Of a stretch of DNA of 64,000 nucleotides, positions 16,366-24,467 are shown piece by piece. The translations under genes were made by a program, and so were the position numbers. The notes beneath the pieces are model-generated. The model was given only the letters and a program-made list of their open reading frames with translations. It searched no databases and was not told the origin of the DNA. Origin of the DNA: an uncultured Solirubrobacterales bacterium (GTDB lineage: Bacteria > Actinomycetota > Thermoleophilia > Solirubrobacterales > JACPNS01); the NCBI GenBank assembly GCA_937128795.1, contig CAKZMQ010000015.1, positions 62,001-126,000 on the forward strand, in the 5' to 3' direction. Numbering within the stretch: position 1 is the stretch's first letter; the number at the start of each line of letters is the position of its first letter.

Positions 16366-17214
16366 ATGAGCGTCGAAGTAATTGACACCCGCTTCATGGG
16401 CATCGAGAACGCGATCGCCTGCCACCGCGCTGGCGACGTGCTCGTCGACCCCGGTCCGGCAAGCTCGATCCACAACGTGATCGAGGCGCTGGGCGACATC
16501 GTGCCGACGGCCGTACTGCTTACGCATGTCCACCTCGATCATGCAGGGGGGATCGGCAAGCTGGTCGAGCACTACCCACTCACGCAGGTCTACATCCATG
16601 AGGTCGGCGCGCCGCACATCATCGATCCAACCCGTTTGCTGGCCAGCGCCGAGCGCGTTTACGGCGAGGACATAGCCAAGTTCGGCGAGACGATCGGCGT
16701 TCCCGAGGCCAACGTCCACACGATTTCTGATGGCGACGTCGTCGGCGGCTTTGAGGCGATCCACACGCCCGGCCACTCCGGACATCACATGGCCTACTTC
16801 CATCTCGAAACCGAGTTCGTTTGCATCGGTGACCTCGTCGGGCAGACCGTTCATCCGTTCGAGGCCCTGATGGTTTCGACGCCGCCACCCGAGGTGAACA
16901 TCGAGCTCTGGATCGAATCGATCGACAAGCTCGCCGAGCGATCGCCATCCCCGTCAACCTTCGGCCTGACCCATTTCGGCCGCGTCCCGAATGTGATCGA
17001 CCAAATGGAAGCCGCCAAGCGCGAGCTTCGTCGCGTCGCCGAACTCGCAAAACAGGTCGACGAAGCGACGTTTGTGCGCGACAGCGAGCAGATTCTCGAA
17101 GGCGTCCCGGCTGACATCGCCGAATCGCTCGTCACGGCGCTGCCGCCGCTGGGGCAGAACCACGCTGGATTGACCCGCTACTGGAACAAGCTCGAAGCCG
17201 GCGAACTGGCATGA
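16366..17214 (+). CDS. Metallo-beta-lactamase-fold hydrolase
   Basis: A 282-residue MBL-fold protein from the ATG at 16366 (MSVEVIDTRFMG); the ORF-track start lies inside the upstream gene. Metal-binding motif THVHLDHAGG near residue 53, then THxGHxGHH-type TPGHSGHH, the Asp in IGDLVG and a later LTHFG. Complete di-metal site. It could hydrolyse a thioester, lactone or similar substrate. It is the third gene of the alpha/beta-hydrolase operon. Confidence 0.88.
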   Translation: MSVEVIDTRFMGIENAIACHRAGDVLVDPGPASSIHNVIEALGDIVPTAVLLTHVHLDHAGGIGKLVEHYPLTQVYIHEVGAPHIIDPTRLLASAERVYGEDIAKFGETIGVPEANVHTISDGDVVGGFEAIHTPGHSGHHMAYFHLETEFVCIGDLVGQTVHPFEALMVSTPPPEVNIELWIESIDKLAERSPSPSTFGLTHFGRVPNVIDQMEAAKRELRRVAELAKQVDEATFVRDSEQILEGVPADIAESLVTALPPLGQNHAGLTRYWNKLEAGELA

Positions 17215-17233
17215 GCCAGATCTAGGTTTTAGA

Positions 17234-17560
17234 ATGTTCGGTATGACTCCGGCAACGCTTCCCGCGAGGATGTCGTCCGAGACGATCGAGCGGCCGCGCA
17301 CCAGAGGCCCCGGCTCCGGCTTCGGCAGCCTCTGGCACATCATCGTCAAGAACGACGACCACAACACCTTCGACGGCGTAGCCCACGCCCTCTCACGCAC
17401 ACTCCCCGGCGTCACGCTCGACGGCGGCTACAAGTTCGCTGACGAGATCCACGGCCAGGGCAGCGCCACCGTCTGGTCAGGCCAGCTAGAACCCGCTGAG
17501 CTCTACTGGGAACAGCTCGCCGATCAAGGCCTGACAATGGCCCCGCTCGCGCAGAGCTGA
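17234..17560 (+). CDS. clpS: ClpS-like adaptor of the Clp protease
   Basis: 108 residues; after a disordered N-terminus comes the ClpS core: LWHIIVKNDDHNTFDGVAHAL, whose NDDHNTF loop contacts N-degron side chains and the Clp ATPase, and the terminal AELYWEQLADQGLTMAPL. ClpS delivers N-end-rule substrates to ClpAP/ClpCP. The middle GSATVWSGQLEPAE matches the family's short third strand. No clp gene is adjacent. The start may be the second methionine at residue 4. Confidence 0.87.
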   Translation: MFGMTPATLPARMSSETIERPRTRGPGSGFGSLWHIIVKNDDHNTFDGVAHALSRTLPGVTLDGGYKFADEIHGQGSATVWSGQLEPAELYWEQLADQGLTMAPLAQS

Positions 17561-17576
17561 ATCGGCTTTGGAGGGC

Positions 17577-17643
17577 GCCGCCGGGGAGAAGTTGTCTCCT
17601 CGACTGGTGCCAACGTCTGCGGGGACAACTTCTCCCCGGCGGC
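17577..17643. repeat. Conserved-core hairpin, copy B (17-bp unique arms)
   Basis: Arms GCCGCCGGGGAGAAGTT (17577-17593) and its exact complement (17627-17643) flank the 33-nt core 17594-17626. That core equals copy A (7896-7928) except for one base (CTGGTGCC instead of CTGGTTCC). The arms of A and B share no sequence. The element lies between the convergent clpS and alpha/beta-hydrolase genes. Confidence 0.9.
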
Positions 17644-17657
17644 TCACAACAGGCGTA

Positions 17658-18515
17658 CTAATCGGGTTCGACAACTTCGCGCGTGGCTGCGGTGCTTACT
17701 TCAAGAATCGTTTGAGAAACGAGCGCTGGATCGTCGCTCATTGGGACGTGGCCCAGGCCCTCCAGGCGCACCCAGTCGGCGTCCGGAAGTACTGCCTTCC
17801 AGCCTGGGGAGTAGCCCTTGAACGGGAGGATCCGGTCTTTTGAGCCCCATGCGACGCGGACTGGGCCTTCCAGACCCTCCATCGTCGCCGGTGCGTTTAC
17901 CTTCGGGGCGTATTCGATCATCATCCGCCATGCCGGGGTGTTGGCGGCGGCGCGGATCCACTGGGTGGCGAGGGGGCCGGGGAGGCGCTCCGGGTAGGCG
18001 ACGGCGTCACGCATGGTTAGCTTGCGACCACGGGGGCGCTTGGAGAGCTCGTAGGCGATCGGTTCAAAAAGGGCAAGCTGGGCTTGGATCGTCTTGAAAA
18101 TGCGTACGGCACGTTTCGATTCGGCGCTGTCGAGCCCCCAGCCGCCAGCCGGGGAGATCGCGACCGTCGAGAGCGCCCGGCGGCGTTGCGCGAGCAGGAG
18201 GACGGCCCAGCCGCCGAGCGAGTTGCCTACAAGGTGGGCGCGGTCCCAGCCGAGCTCGTCCATCTGTGTTTCGAGCATGTCGGTCAGCGTGTCGGCGATG
18301 TGGTCGCCGGGATCGGTGAACGGAATGCCGCCGTAGTGACCGGGGAGATTGATCGCCGCGACGTCGTGGTGCTCCTCGAGGTACGGCAGCAGCGGATCCC
18401 ACATCACCGGGGTACCGGTGAAGCCGTGCACAAGCAGCATCGGTGACTTTCCGCTTGACGCGCCGTTGCGGCGGTTGCCGTTCGAGCTGGCACCCTTTCC
18501 ATTCGATCCGGCCAT
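17658..18515 (-). CDS. Alpha/beta hydrolase
   Basis: A 285-residue cytosolic alpha/beta hydrolase: a polar Ser/Gly/Asn-rich N-terminal tail, oxyanion-hole VHGFTGTPVMWDP near residue 32, nucleophile elbow GNSLGGWA near residue 102, GSKDRILP and a terminal His in LGHVPMSD. Catalytic triad complete. Downstream of ccr and an ABM-like gene on the same strand, possibly the same transcript. The G-N-S-L-G-G elbow is common in alpha/beta-hydrolase lipases and C-C hydrolases; substrate unknown. Confidence 0.87.
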   Translation of the reverse strand: MAGSNGKGASSNGNRRNGASSGKSPMLLVHGFTGTPVMWDPLLPYLEEHHDVAAINLPGHYGGIPFTDPGDHIADTLTDMLETQMDELGWDRAHLVGNSLGGWAVLLLAQRRRALSTVAISPAGGWGLDSAESKRAVRIFKTIQAQLALFEPIAYELSKRPRGRKLTMRDAVAYPERLPGPLATQWIRAAANTPAWRMMIEYAPKVNAPATMEGLEGPVRVAWGSKDRILPFKGYSPGWKAVLPDADWVRLEGLGHVPMSDDPALVSQTILEVSTAATREVVEPD

Positions 18516-18550
18516 CTTGACGCTCCCCAGAGTCTCTTTCGATTAGTTGT

Positions 18551-18898
18551 TCAACCTACGTCGGCACTGGCGGCCACTGCCGCCTCTTCGCCGTCGCCGG
18601 TGACGTGACCATGCGTGATCACTTCTTGCCAGGTATAGAGCACCGGTACCGCGAAGTGACCGGTCAACTTGGCGCGGCATTCGGACATCAGGTCGGAATT
18701 CCAGTAGCGATCCCAGTCCGACTTGTTCTCGAAGAACGCGAACTGCTTGACGATCAACTCGTCGTCGGCCTGTCGAACGATCAGGTATCCCTTGGCGCCG
18801 TAGTTGATCGCGCGCTCGGCATATGGCTTGAGCGCCTCGACGAACTCGTCACTCCTGAAGGGCGTGAGGTTCCACGCGATTTCAACTGCCTTTGCCAT
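18551..18898 (-). CDS. Small ferredoxin-fold (ABM-like) protein
   Basis: The start at 18898 (MAKAVEIAWNLTPF) has GGAGG eight bases upstream and lies 4 nt after the ccr stop, so it is co-transcribed with ccr. About 115 residues with the beta-alpha-beta-beta-alpha-beta pattern of dimeric alpha/beta-barrel proteins (antibiotic-biosynthesis-monooxygenase or stress-responsive type). No cofactor residues are visible. The tight coupling to crotonyl-CoA carboxylase/reductase suggests an accessory role, but I know of no such partner for that enzyme. Confidence 0.75.
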   Translation of the reverse strand: MAKAVEIAWNLTPFRSDEFVEALKPYAERAINYGAKGYLIVRQADDELIVKQFAFFENKSDWDRYWNSDLMSECRAKLTGHFAVPVLYTWQEVITHGHVTGDGEEAAVAASADVG

Positions 18899-18902
18899 CG
18901 TC

Positions 18903-20165
18903 CTAGCCTCCAACTTCCGCGCGAATCGCCGCGGGACCGTCGGCCGTCTTGCCCTGGCCTTCCTCGGTCGCACCAACGAGAATCGCAATTTTTCCAAGGT
19001 GTTTGTTGTCGCGCAGCATCTGGTGTGACTCCGGCACCGCCTCGAAGCCCATCGTCTTCCAGAGCACCGGGCTGATCTGACCGTTGTCGATCAGGTCGTT
19101 GGCCTTCTTCGCCTCCCAGGCGTTGGCGAAGTGGCTGCCGAGAATCTCCTTCTGACGCATCCACAGGTATCGGACGTCGAAGTCGAGGTTGTAGCCGGAC
19201 GTCGCACCGCAGATCACGACCTTGCCGAACGTCTTGACGCACAGGACCGACGTCGGAAAGGTCGCCTTGCCGACGTGTTCGAAGACAATGTCGGGAGCGC
19301 CGCCGAGGATTTCGGCGACGTCGTTCGAGAAGCGACGCGACTCTTTGAATCGGGCCTTCTCTTCTTCGGGAGTCTCACCGCCGACTCGCTGAAGTTTGTA
19401 GTCGCCTCGGTTGATGTAGTCCTCGGCGCCGAGCTGTTTGACCAACTCGCCCTTCTCATCCGAAGAGACGACGCCGACCGACTTACCGCCGGCCATCTTG
19501 ACGAGCTGCGTCGCGAATACGCCGAGTCCGCCGGCCGCACCCCAGATCAGGACCTTGTCGCCGCCCTGAATCTTTGCGCGGTCGAGCAGCATCCGGTACG
19601 CGGTGAAGTAGGTCAGCCCGTAGCTGGCAGCCTCTTCCCAGCTGAGGTGCTTGGGCTTGGGCAGCAACTGCTGCGCCTGCACCTTGCAGTACTGCGCGAA
19701 GCTGCCCCAGGTTGTCTCGTATGCCCAGATCTGCTGGCTCGGCGCGGCGAGCGGGTCGAGCCCGTGGACTTCAACGTCCTCGTAGGAAGCCTGGTTGCAG
19801 TGCATCACGACTTCGTCGCCGGGCTTCCAGCGCGTTACGCCTTCACCGACCTTCCAGACGATTCCCGAGGCGTCGGAGCCGCCGATGTGGTGGTCCTCCG
19901 GGTGATAGCGAAAGACCGAAACGGGCTCGCCGAGCGCCGCCCAGACGTTGTTGAAGTTGACGCCGGCGGCCATCACTTTGACGACGACCTCGAACGGTCC
20001 GGGCTCCGGGCACTCGATCTCTTCGAGCTGGATCGCGTCTTCCGGCTCGCCAAGACGGTCTTCGCGGATCACCCACGCGAGCATCGTCGTGGGCAGTTCT
20101 CCCAGCGGCTGCGAGTCGTCGGCCAGCTGGGTCAGGTCGGCTTCGTTGAGTTCCAAAACGGGCAT
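18903..20165 (-). CDS. ccr: Crotonyl-CoA carboxylase/reductase
   Basis: A 420-residue MDR-superfamily enzyme with the Ccr-specific segments GVNFNNVWAALGEPVSVF, HIGGSDASGIV, WAYETTWGSFAQYCKVQAQQLLPKP and SYGLTYFTAYRML, and a GAAGGLGVFATQL NADPH-binding turn. It converts crotonyl-CoA, CO2 and NADPH to (2S)-ethylmalonyl-CoA, the committing step of the ethylmalonyl-CoA pathway. AGGAG precedes the ATG by 4-5 nt. An imperfect inverted repeat lies 15-40 nt upstream of the start and may be an operator. Confidence 0.93.
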   Translation of the reverse strand: MPVLELNEADLTQLADDSQPLGELPTTMLAWVIREDRLGEPEDAIQLEEIECPEPGPFEVVVKVMAAGVNFNNVWAALGEPVSVFRYHPEDHHIGGSDASGIVWKVGEGVTRWKPGDEVVMHCNQASYEDVEVHGLDPLAAPSQQIWAYETTWGSFAQYCKVQAQQLLPKPKHLSWEEAASYGLTYFTAYRMLLDRAKIQGGDKVLIWGAAGGLGVFATQLVKMAGGKSVGVVSSDEKGELVKQLGAEDYINRGDYKLQRVGGETPEEEKARFKESRRFSNDVAEILGGAPDIVFEHVGKATFPTSVLCVKTFGKVVICGATSGYNLDFDVRYLWMRQKEILGSHFANAWEAKKANDLIDNGQISPVLWKTMGFEAVPESHQMLRDNKHLGKIAILVGATEEGQGKTADGPAAIRAEVGG

Positions 20166-20179
20166 GGTGCTCCTGGGGT

Positions 20180-20205
20180 CTTAAGTCGTGTTTTCAGGAC
20201 TTGAG
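20180..20205. promoter_or_regulatory. Inverted repeat upstream of ccr
   Basis: CTTAAGTC and GACTTGAG pair over 8 bp (one G-T) around a 10-nt spacer, located 15-40 nt upstream of the ccr start in the 110-bp region shared with a divergent lipoprotein gene. Position fits an operator or a hairpin in the ccr leader. No regulator gene is nearby. Confidence 0.4.
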
Positions 20206-20275
20206 TTGCGGCAGAAAATTCAGTCGCGAATCGTATCGCTGATCGCGCGGATAACCTCTTGAGCCGGTGAGGGGG

Positions 20276-20704
20276 ATGCTCAAACCACTGAGTCGTTCAG
20301 GCGGCGCGCGGATGATCGCGTTCGCCGCAATTGTCGCTGCCTGCGCGGTGCTCGCCGGTTGCGCCGGGAACGAGAGCTACAACAACGATCCCAAGCCGCC
20401 GGCGACACGCACCGTGTCGGTGATCGTCCACGAGGATGAGATCGCCGCGTCGCCGAATCCGTTCGGGGCCGGTCCCACGCGCTTCATTGTCACCAATCAG
20501 ACCGGTGCCAAGCAGCTCGTCACATTTTCAACGGATCGCGTCGATCGCGATGTCCTGGTCGATGTCCAGCAGACCGCCAACTTCAAGATGACGCTCGAAG
20601 AGGGTTTTCTTGGCATCAGCGCCGACAATTCGGCGGCGAACACGCTCGAAATAGCTGTCGGCCCCGAGCGCCCCTCGGCCCAGCAAGACCTCAACCAGCC
20701 GTAG
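20276..20704 (+). CDS. Lipoprotein with cupredoxin-like domain
   Basis: About 142 residues. Signal peptide ending in the lipobox AVLAGC (Cys near residue 28 from the ATG at 20276). The mature part (SVIVHEDEIAASPNPFGAGPTRFIVTNQTGAKQLVTFS ... ADNSAANTLEIAVGPERPS) reads like a cupredoxin-type beta sandwich but lacks the His/Cys/Met copper ligands. Start choice among GTG 20267, ATG 20276 and ATG 20312 is uncertain. Its 3' end overlaps the convergent ctaA by 14 nt. Confidence 0.7.
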   Translation: MLKPLSRSGGARMIAFAAIVAACAVLAGCAGNESYNNDPKPPATRTVSVIVHEDEIAASPNPFGAGPTRFIVTNQTGAKQLVTFSTDRVDRDVLVDVQQTANFKMTLEEGFLGISADNSAANTLEIAVGPERPSAQQDLNQP

Positions 20705-21668
20705 CGGCCGGCTCGAACTCCGACGACTGCTCGACGCGCGGCGATCGCTTCAGCACGCCTGCGGCGCAGCAGAACCACAGCACGTACACCCACGAGATTG
20801 TGGCGAACACGACGTGCAGCCAGACCAAGAACTCCGGTAGCTGCTCCTGCCATTGGATCGAACCGATCAGGCCCTGGACGCCGATCAGAACGGCAAATAT
20901 TGCTGACTTCATTCGGAGCTCGCGCGGTGCGTGTCTGCGCCACAAAATCACGAATACTGCGATCGCGGCGATTCCCAGAACGTCCGCCACGCGTCCGTGA
21001 CGATTGACGACCCACTCGAGCGACTCGCCTCCCCGAGGTTCCCAGCGCGCCACCTCGCCCGGCTCACCCCCTGCGTGAGGGCCTGCCGCCGTCGTGAAAA
21101 CTCCAGTCAGCAAAGCCGCAAAGGTCAGCGGCACCAGAGCACGGATCGACCAGGTGCTTACGGCGTCGGTCGATGCCGTCCGCGAGCCGGGCTCGTACTT
21201 GGCGCGCCAGACCAGCGCAACCGCGGCGATCATCATCACCATCGACAACCCGAAGTGCGCCATCACCCAGCCGTACTGCAGCTCGCTCTCGACTGTGAAC
21301 ATGCCGAGAACGGCCTGCGACAGCGCACCGATCGGCAGTAGCCATGCCCAAACCGCGAGGTCGCGGCGATATGGCCTGCGGCGCATGGCACCGATTGCGG
21401 CGGCGAAAACGGCGATTACCACGAGGCCCGACAGGGCGCGGTTGCCGAACTCGATCATCGCGTGCGACTGCAGCGGGGGATAGACCTTGCCGTAGCAACG
21501 CGGCCAGTCCGGGCAACCGAGGCCGGAGGATGTAAGGCGAACGGCGGCACCGCTGAAAACGATCACCGTGAGCGCGCCGAGCGCGAACCACGCGAACTTT
21601 GTGTACTGCTCTGGCGTGAGCGTGAAGCGCTGTTTGCGCGCGGGAGCTTCGTTTGTCGGCGTAGACAT
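20691..21668 (-). CDS. ctaA: Heme A synthase (CtaA/Cox15)
   Basis: About 325 residues, start MSTPTNEAP at 21668, with eight predicted membrane helices. RLTSSGLGCPDWPRC near the N-terminus carries the conserved cysteine pair in the first extracytoplasmic loop, IEFGNRALSGL the catalytic Glu region, and heme-ligand histidines occur in MAHFGLS, NRHGRVADV and WLHVVFA. It hydroxylates heme O to heme A for aa3-type cytochrome oxidase. No oxidase genes are in the window. Confidence 0.92.
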   Translation of the reverse strand: MSTPTNEAPARKQRFTLTPEQYTKFAWFALGALTVIVFSGAAVRLTSSGLGCPDWPRCYGKVYPPLQSHAMIEFGNRALSGLVVIAVFAAAIGAMRRRPYRRDLAVWAWLLPIGALSQAVLGMFTVESELQYGWVMAHFGLSMVMMIAAVALVWRAKYEPGSRTASTDAVSTWSIRALVPLTFAALLTGVFTTAAGPHAGGEPGEVARWEPRGGESLEWVVNRHGRVADVLGIAAIAVFVILWRRHAPRELRMKSAIFAVLIGVQGLIGSIQWQEQLPEFLVWLHVVFATISWVYVLWFCCAAGVLKRSPRVEQSSEFEPAATAG

Positions 21669-21707
21669 CGCTGCAAACACTAGACCGGCGCTCGCCGCCG
21701 GAACGCG

Positions 21708-22046
21708 TCAGTTGATCGAACTACTGCCGACGATGAATGCCGCGACGGCATCGATCTGTTCGGGAGTCAGGTCACCTTCGAAGCCGGGCATCCCGCCACC
21801 GCCGCTCTTGATTTGTGCGGCAATTTGCTCGGCCGAGAGCGTTGTTCCGTCGAGCGCTGGGCCGCTCTTGCCGCCGGATCCGGCGGGCGCGAACGTGTGG
21901 CAGCCGCCACAGCCCGCGTCGCTGAAAATCTGCTTGCCGTCGCCGGGGTTGGTGCCGGTGGCGTCAGTGTTGGTACCGCCGCAGGCGGTCACGCCGGCAA
22001 TTGCCACGCAGGCGAGGACCAGCAGAAAGAAGCGCGACGCGGCCAA
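21708..22046 (-). CDS. Membrane-anchored c-type cytochrome lipoprotein
   Basis: A 112-residue protein: a hydrophobic signal ending in the lipobox VTACG near residue 22, then a mono-heme cytochrome c domain with CGGCH near residues 46-50 and a likely axial Met in GGGMPGFEGDLT. It should carry electrons at the outer face of the membrane. It is immediately upstream of ctaA on the same strand (39-nt gap), consistent with a respiratory cluster. Confidence 0.9.
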   Translation of the reverse strand: MAASRFFLLVLACVAIAGVTACGGTNTDATGTNPGDGKQIFSDAGCGGCHTFAPAGSGGKSGPALDGTTLSAEQIAAQIKSGGGGMPGFEGDLTPEQIDAVAAFIVGSSSIN

Positions 22047-22051
22047 GTTGG

Positions 22052-22285
22052 CTATTTGCCGCCGGTGCTGTTCTGGCTGTGCGTCGAGTCGCCGAGCTCT
22101 TCACGGCGAGTTTCGATCTGACCAAGCTTGCGTTGGAGGCGATCCCAGGAGCGACCCTCGGCTTCGTCATACGCGGATCCCGCGAGACCTTCGAGGCTTT
22201 TAGAGTAAATGCGCCATGCCTTGGCCTCTGATTCCTCGAGCCGGGCGAGTTCCGTACCTACGGGCTGTTCACTCACTGCTGCCAT
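22052..22285 (-). CDS. Small helical protein, unknown function
   Basis: Seventy-seven residues from the ATG at 22285, which has a perfect GGAGG six bases upstream; the ORF-track start further upstream is rejected on that ground. Sequence is highly charged and helical (ELARLEESEAKAWRIYSKSLEGLAGSAYDEAEGRSWDRLQRKLGQIE), with two Trp. It is 5 nt upstream of the cytochrome gene and is likely co-transcribed. No family recognised. Confidence 0.75.
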   Translation of the reverse strand: MAAVSEQPVGTELARLEESEAKAWRIYSKSLEGLAGSAYDEAEGRSWDRLQRKLGQIETRREELGDSTHSQNSTGGK

Positions 22286-22498
22286 GTCGGACCTCCATTC
22301 TCGCTGTTGTCGCCGATTCGGATCAATCCTGCTGTGCTGCAGTAATGCAGTTGTTGCAGTGTCCTTGTCTGCCTCGGCGGCACTTACCGGTTCCAAACAG
22401 GGTACCTGTCCGCATGACGGATGAATGCCAATTGCTGACGTCGGCCCGTGCTCGGTATCACTACCTACATAACAGTTCGACCGGGAACGGGTTTCGGT
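22286..22498. other. Intergenic region between ygfZ and the cytochrome operon
   Basis: 213 bp with no gene. It should hold the promoter of the small-protein/cytochrome operon (reading minus). Small hairpins CTGCA-GTAA-TGCAG and TCCG-CATGA-CGGA are visible; nothing else recognised. Confidence 0.5.
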
Positions 22499-23470
22499 TT
22501 AGTTTGTGTTGAGGCTGGCCGTATCTACGACCCGCGCCGTTAGGCCAGAAACCGTCACATCGTCACCGATCTCTGCCTCTCGGCGCAGCACCGCCAGGGC
22601 AATTGGACCGTGCTCGGGCGAGACGACGGCCGTTCCGACCGAGCCCAGCTCGCGTCCGTCTTTGGCGATCACCGGTGCGCCGTCTTCCATCGGAAGCTCC
22701 GCCAACAATGCGCGCAGGTTTCGATTCGGCTTGCCCTTGTAGTGCATCCGTGCGACCGTCTCCTGGCCCACGTAACAACCCTTCTCGAAACTGACCGCGC
22801 GGTCGTTCAGTCCTGCCTCGCCCGGGATCGTGTTTTCGTCGAGCTCCTTGCCAAACGCCGGAACGCCCGATTCGACGCGGACCAGTTCGGCCAGCGGTTC
22901 GTCGGCCCTGCGCATCTCGGCCTCGAGTCGATCGATCACGGCGTCGACGACCGAAGTCGGCACCAGCAAGTCGAGTTGGTTTTGACCAACGACCACTGCC
23001 GTGACCTCAACGTCGGTCACTTCGAAACCTACGTGGTCGTTTTCGGCCGTGCCGAGCTGCGGCGCGGAATCGGCGAATGTGGCCAGTGCCGCGTGCGCCG
23101 ACGGACCGATCAACGTGATGCGGTCGAAATCGCCGCTCAGATCTTCGGTCGTGAAGAAATAGCCGATCCGGAAGGTGTCGATCGTGTGGCGAATCACTGG
23201 CAGCAATGCGCGTTCGGCGACCACCATCACACCGCGTTCGGTGCGCAGAATGCGCATGTCGGCACGCATCTTGCCCTTCGGCGTGAGCAGCGCTGCGTAC
23301 GCGCCCTGACCCGGGGTCAGCGACTCAATGTCATTCGTCACCTGGCCCTGCAGAAACTCGGCCGCGTCGTCGCCGAGTAGCGCAAGCACCCCTGGTTGGT
23401 CGCGTTTGACAAACACCGCGGATTCCCGCGCCGCGGCGTATTCGATCTCGAGTTGCTCGGTCAGCTGCAT
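22499..23470 (-). CDS. ygfZ: Folate-binding protein YgfZ (Fe-S cluster biogenesis)
   Basis: 323 residues from the ATG at 23470 (MQLTEQLEIEYAAAR). The long N-terminal extension in the ORF track is antisense to the next gene. GcvT-like fold, with the diagnostic KGCYVGQETVAR near residue 225. YgfZ helps repair or assemble certain Fe-S enzymes with folate. Radical-SAM FO synthase and a ferredoxin in this window could be clients, but that is inference. Confidence 0.92.
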   Translation of the reverse strand: MQLTEQLEIEYAAARESAVFVKRDQPGVLALLGDDAAEFLQGQVTNDIESLTPGQGAYAALLTPKGKMRADMRILRTERGVMVVAERALLPVIRHTIDTFRIGYFFTTEDLSGDFDRITLIGPSAHAALATFADSAPQLGTAENDHVGFEVTDVEVTAVVVGQNQLDLLVPTSVVDAVIDRLEAEMRRADEPLAELVRVESGVPAFGKELDENTIPGEAGLNDRAVSFEKGCYVGQETVARMHYKGKPNRNLRALLAELPMEDGAPVIAKDGRELGSVGTAVVSPEHGPIALAVLRREAEIGDDVTVSGLTARVVDTASLNTN

Positions 23471-23519
23471 AACCGCGATCCTAACGTCGCTCCCGATCGG
23501 CCCGGTAGCTTGAGCGGTG

Positions 23520-24455
23520 ATGCACGGACCAGGGGGACACACCCACTCGCACAGCGATAGTGACGGCGGCTCGCGGGCCGAAAACACGCGTCGCATGATT
23601 TGGGCGCTGCTGATCAACGTTGCGATGATCGTGCTCGGCATCGTCGGCGCCGTGCTGACGGGATCGCTGGCCCTATGGGCCGACGCCGGGCACGTCCTTT
23701 CGGATGTCCTGGCGATCGCGCTTGGTATCGCCGCCGCCAAGGTGGCGGCGCGGCCGGCCACCGGACGTGGCACGTTCGGGCTCGGTCGGGTCGAGATCCT
23801 CGCTGCGTTGGTGAATGGTCTGGCGTTGGTCGCGGTGTCCGTCTGGATCGCGTTCGAAGCGATCGGGCGATTCGGTGATCCGCCGGAGATCGATGGAACA
23901 GGCGTGCTGATCTTCGGATTCTTCGGGCTGCTCGGCAACGCCGTTGCCACCTGGGTGCTCGTGCGCGGCGATCGAAGCGACATCAATCTTGAGGGTGTGC
24001 TTCGGCATTCGGTGGCCGACGCGCTTGGTTCGATCGGCGTGGTGATCGCGGGCGTCGGCATCATCGCCACCGGCTGGAACGAGCTCGACCCGATCATCGG
24101 GCTGTTGATCGCGTTGTTGATTCTGCTTTCGTCCTGGCGTTTGATCCGCGAACCGGTCGAGGTGTTGCTCGAACGCGCTCCCGAAGGTGTCGACGTCGAG
24201 GCCGTCGGCATGGGGATTGCGCGGGTGAACGGAGTTCGCGAGGTCCATGATCTGCACGTCTGGTCGATCACATCGGGATTTCCGGCGCTCGCGGCACACG
24301 TCACGGTCGACGCGACGTGCGAGGTCGACGCCACGCGCGAGGGCATCGAAGAATTGCTCGAGCGCGAGTTTTCGATCACGCACACGACACTGCAGGTGAC
24401 GGCGGAGCGGCTGCTGCAGATCGACGACGCCGACGACACCGTGAGCCCTGAGTAA
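23520..24455 (+). CDS. Cation diffusion facilitator metal exporter
   Basis: About 311 residues with a His-rich N-terminus (HGPGGHTHSHSDSD), six transmembrane helices and the zinc-site motifs DAGHVLSD in helix 2 and HSVADALGS in helix 5, followed by a C-terminal cytoplasmic domain with DLHVWSITSG. CDF proteins exchange protons for Zn2+/Co2+/Cd2+. A GTG three bases upstream (23517) is an alternative start. Divergent from ygfZ with about 50 bp between. Confidence 0.92.
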   Translation: MHGPGGHTHSHSDSDGGSRAENTRRMIWALLINVAMIVLGIVGAVLTGSLALWADAGHVLSDVLAIALGIAAAKVAARPATGRGTFGLGRVEILAALVNGLALVAVSVWIAFEAIGRFGDPPEIDGTGVLIFGFFGLLGNAVATWVLVRGDRSDINLEGVLRHSVADALGSIGVVIAGVGIIATGWNELDPIIGLLIALLILLSSWRLIREPVEVLLERAPEGVDVEAVGMGIARVNGVREVHDLHVWSITSGFPALAAHVTVDATCEVDATREGIEELLEREFSITHTTLQVTAERLLQIDDADDTVSPE

Positions 24456-24467
24456 GATCGATTCCCA

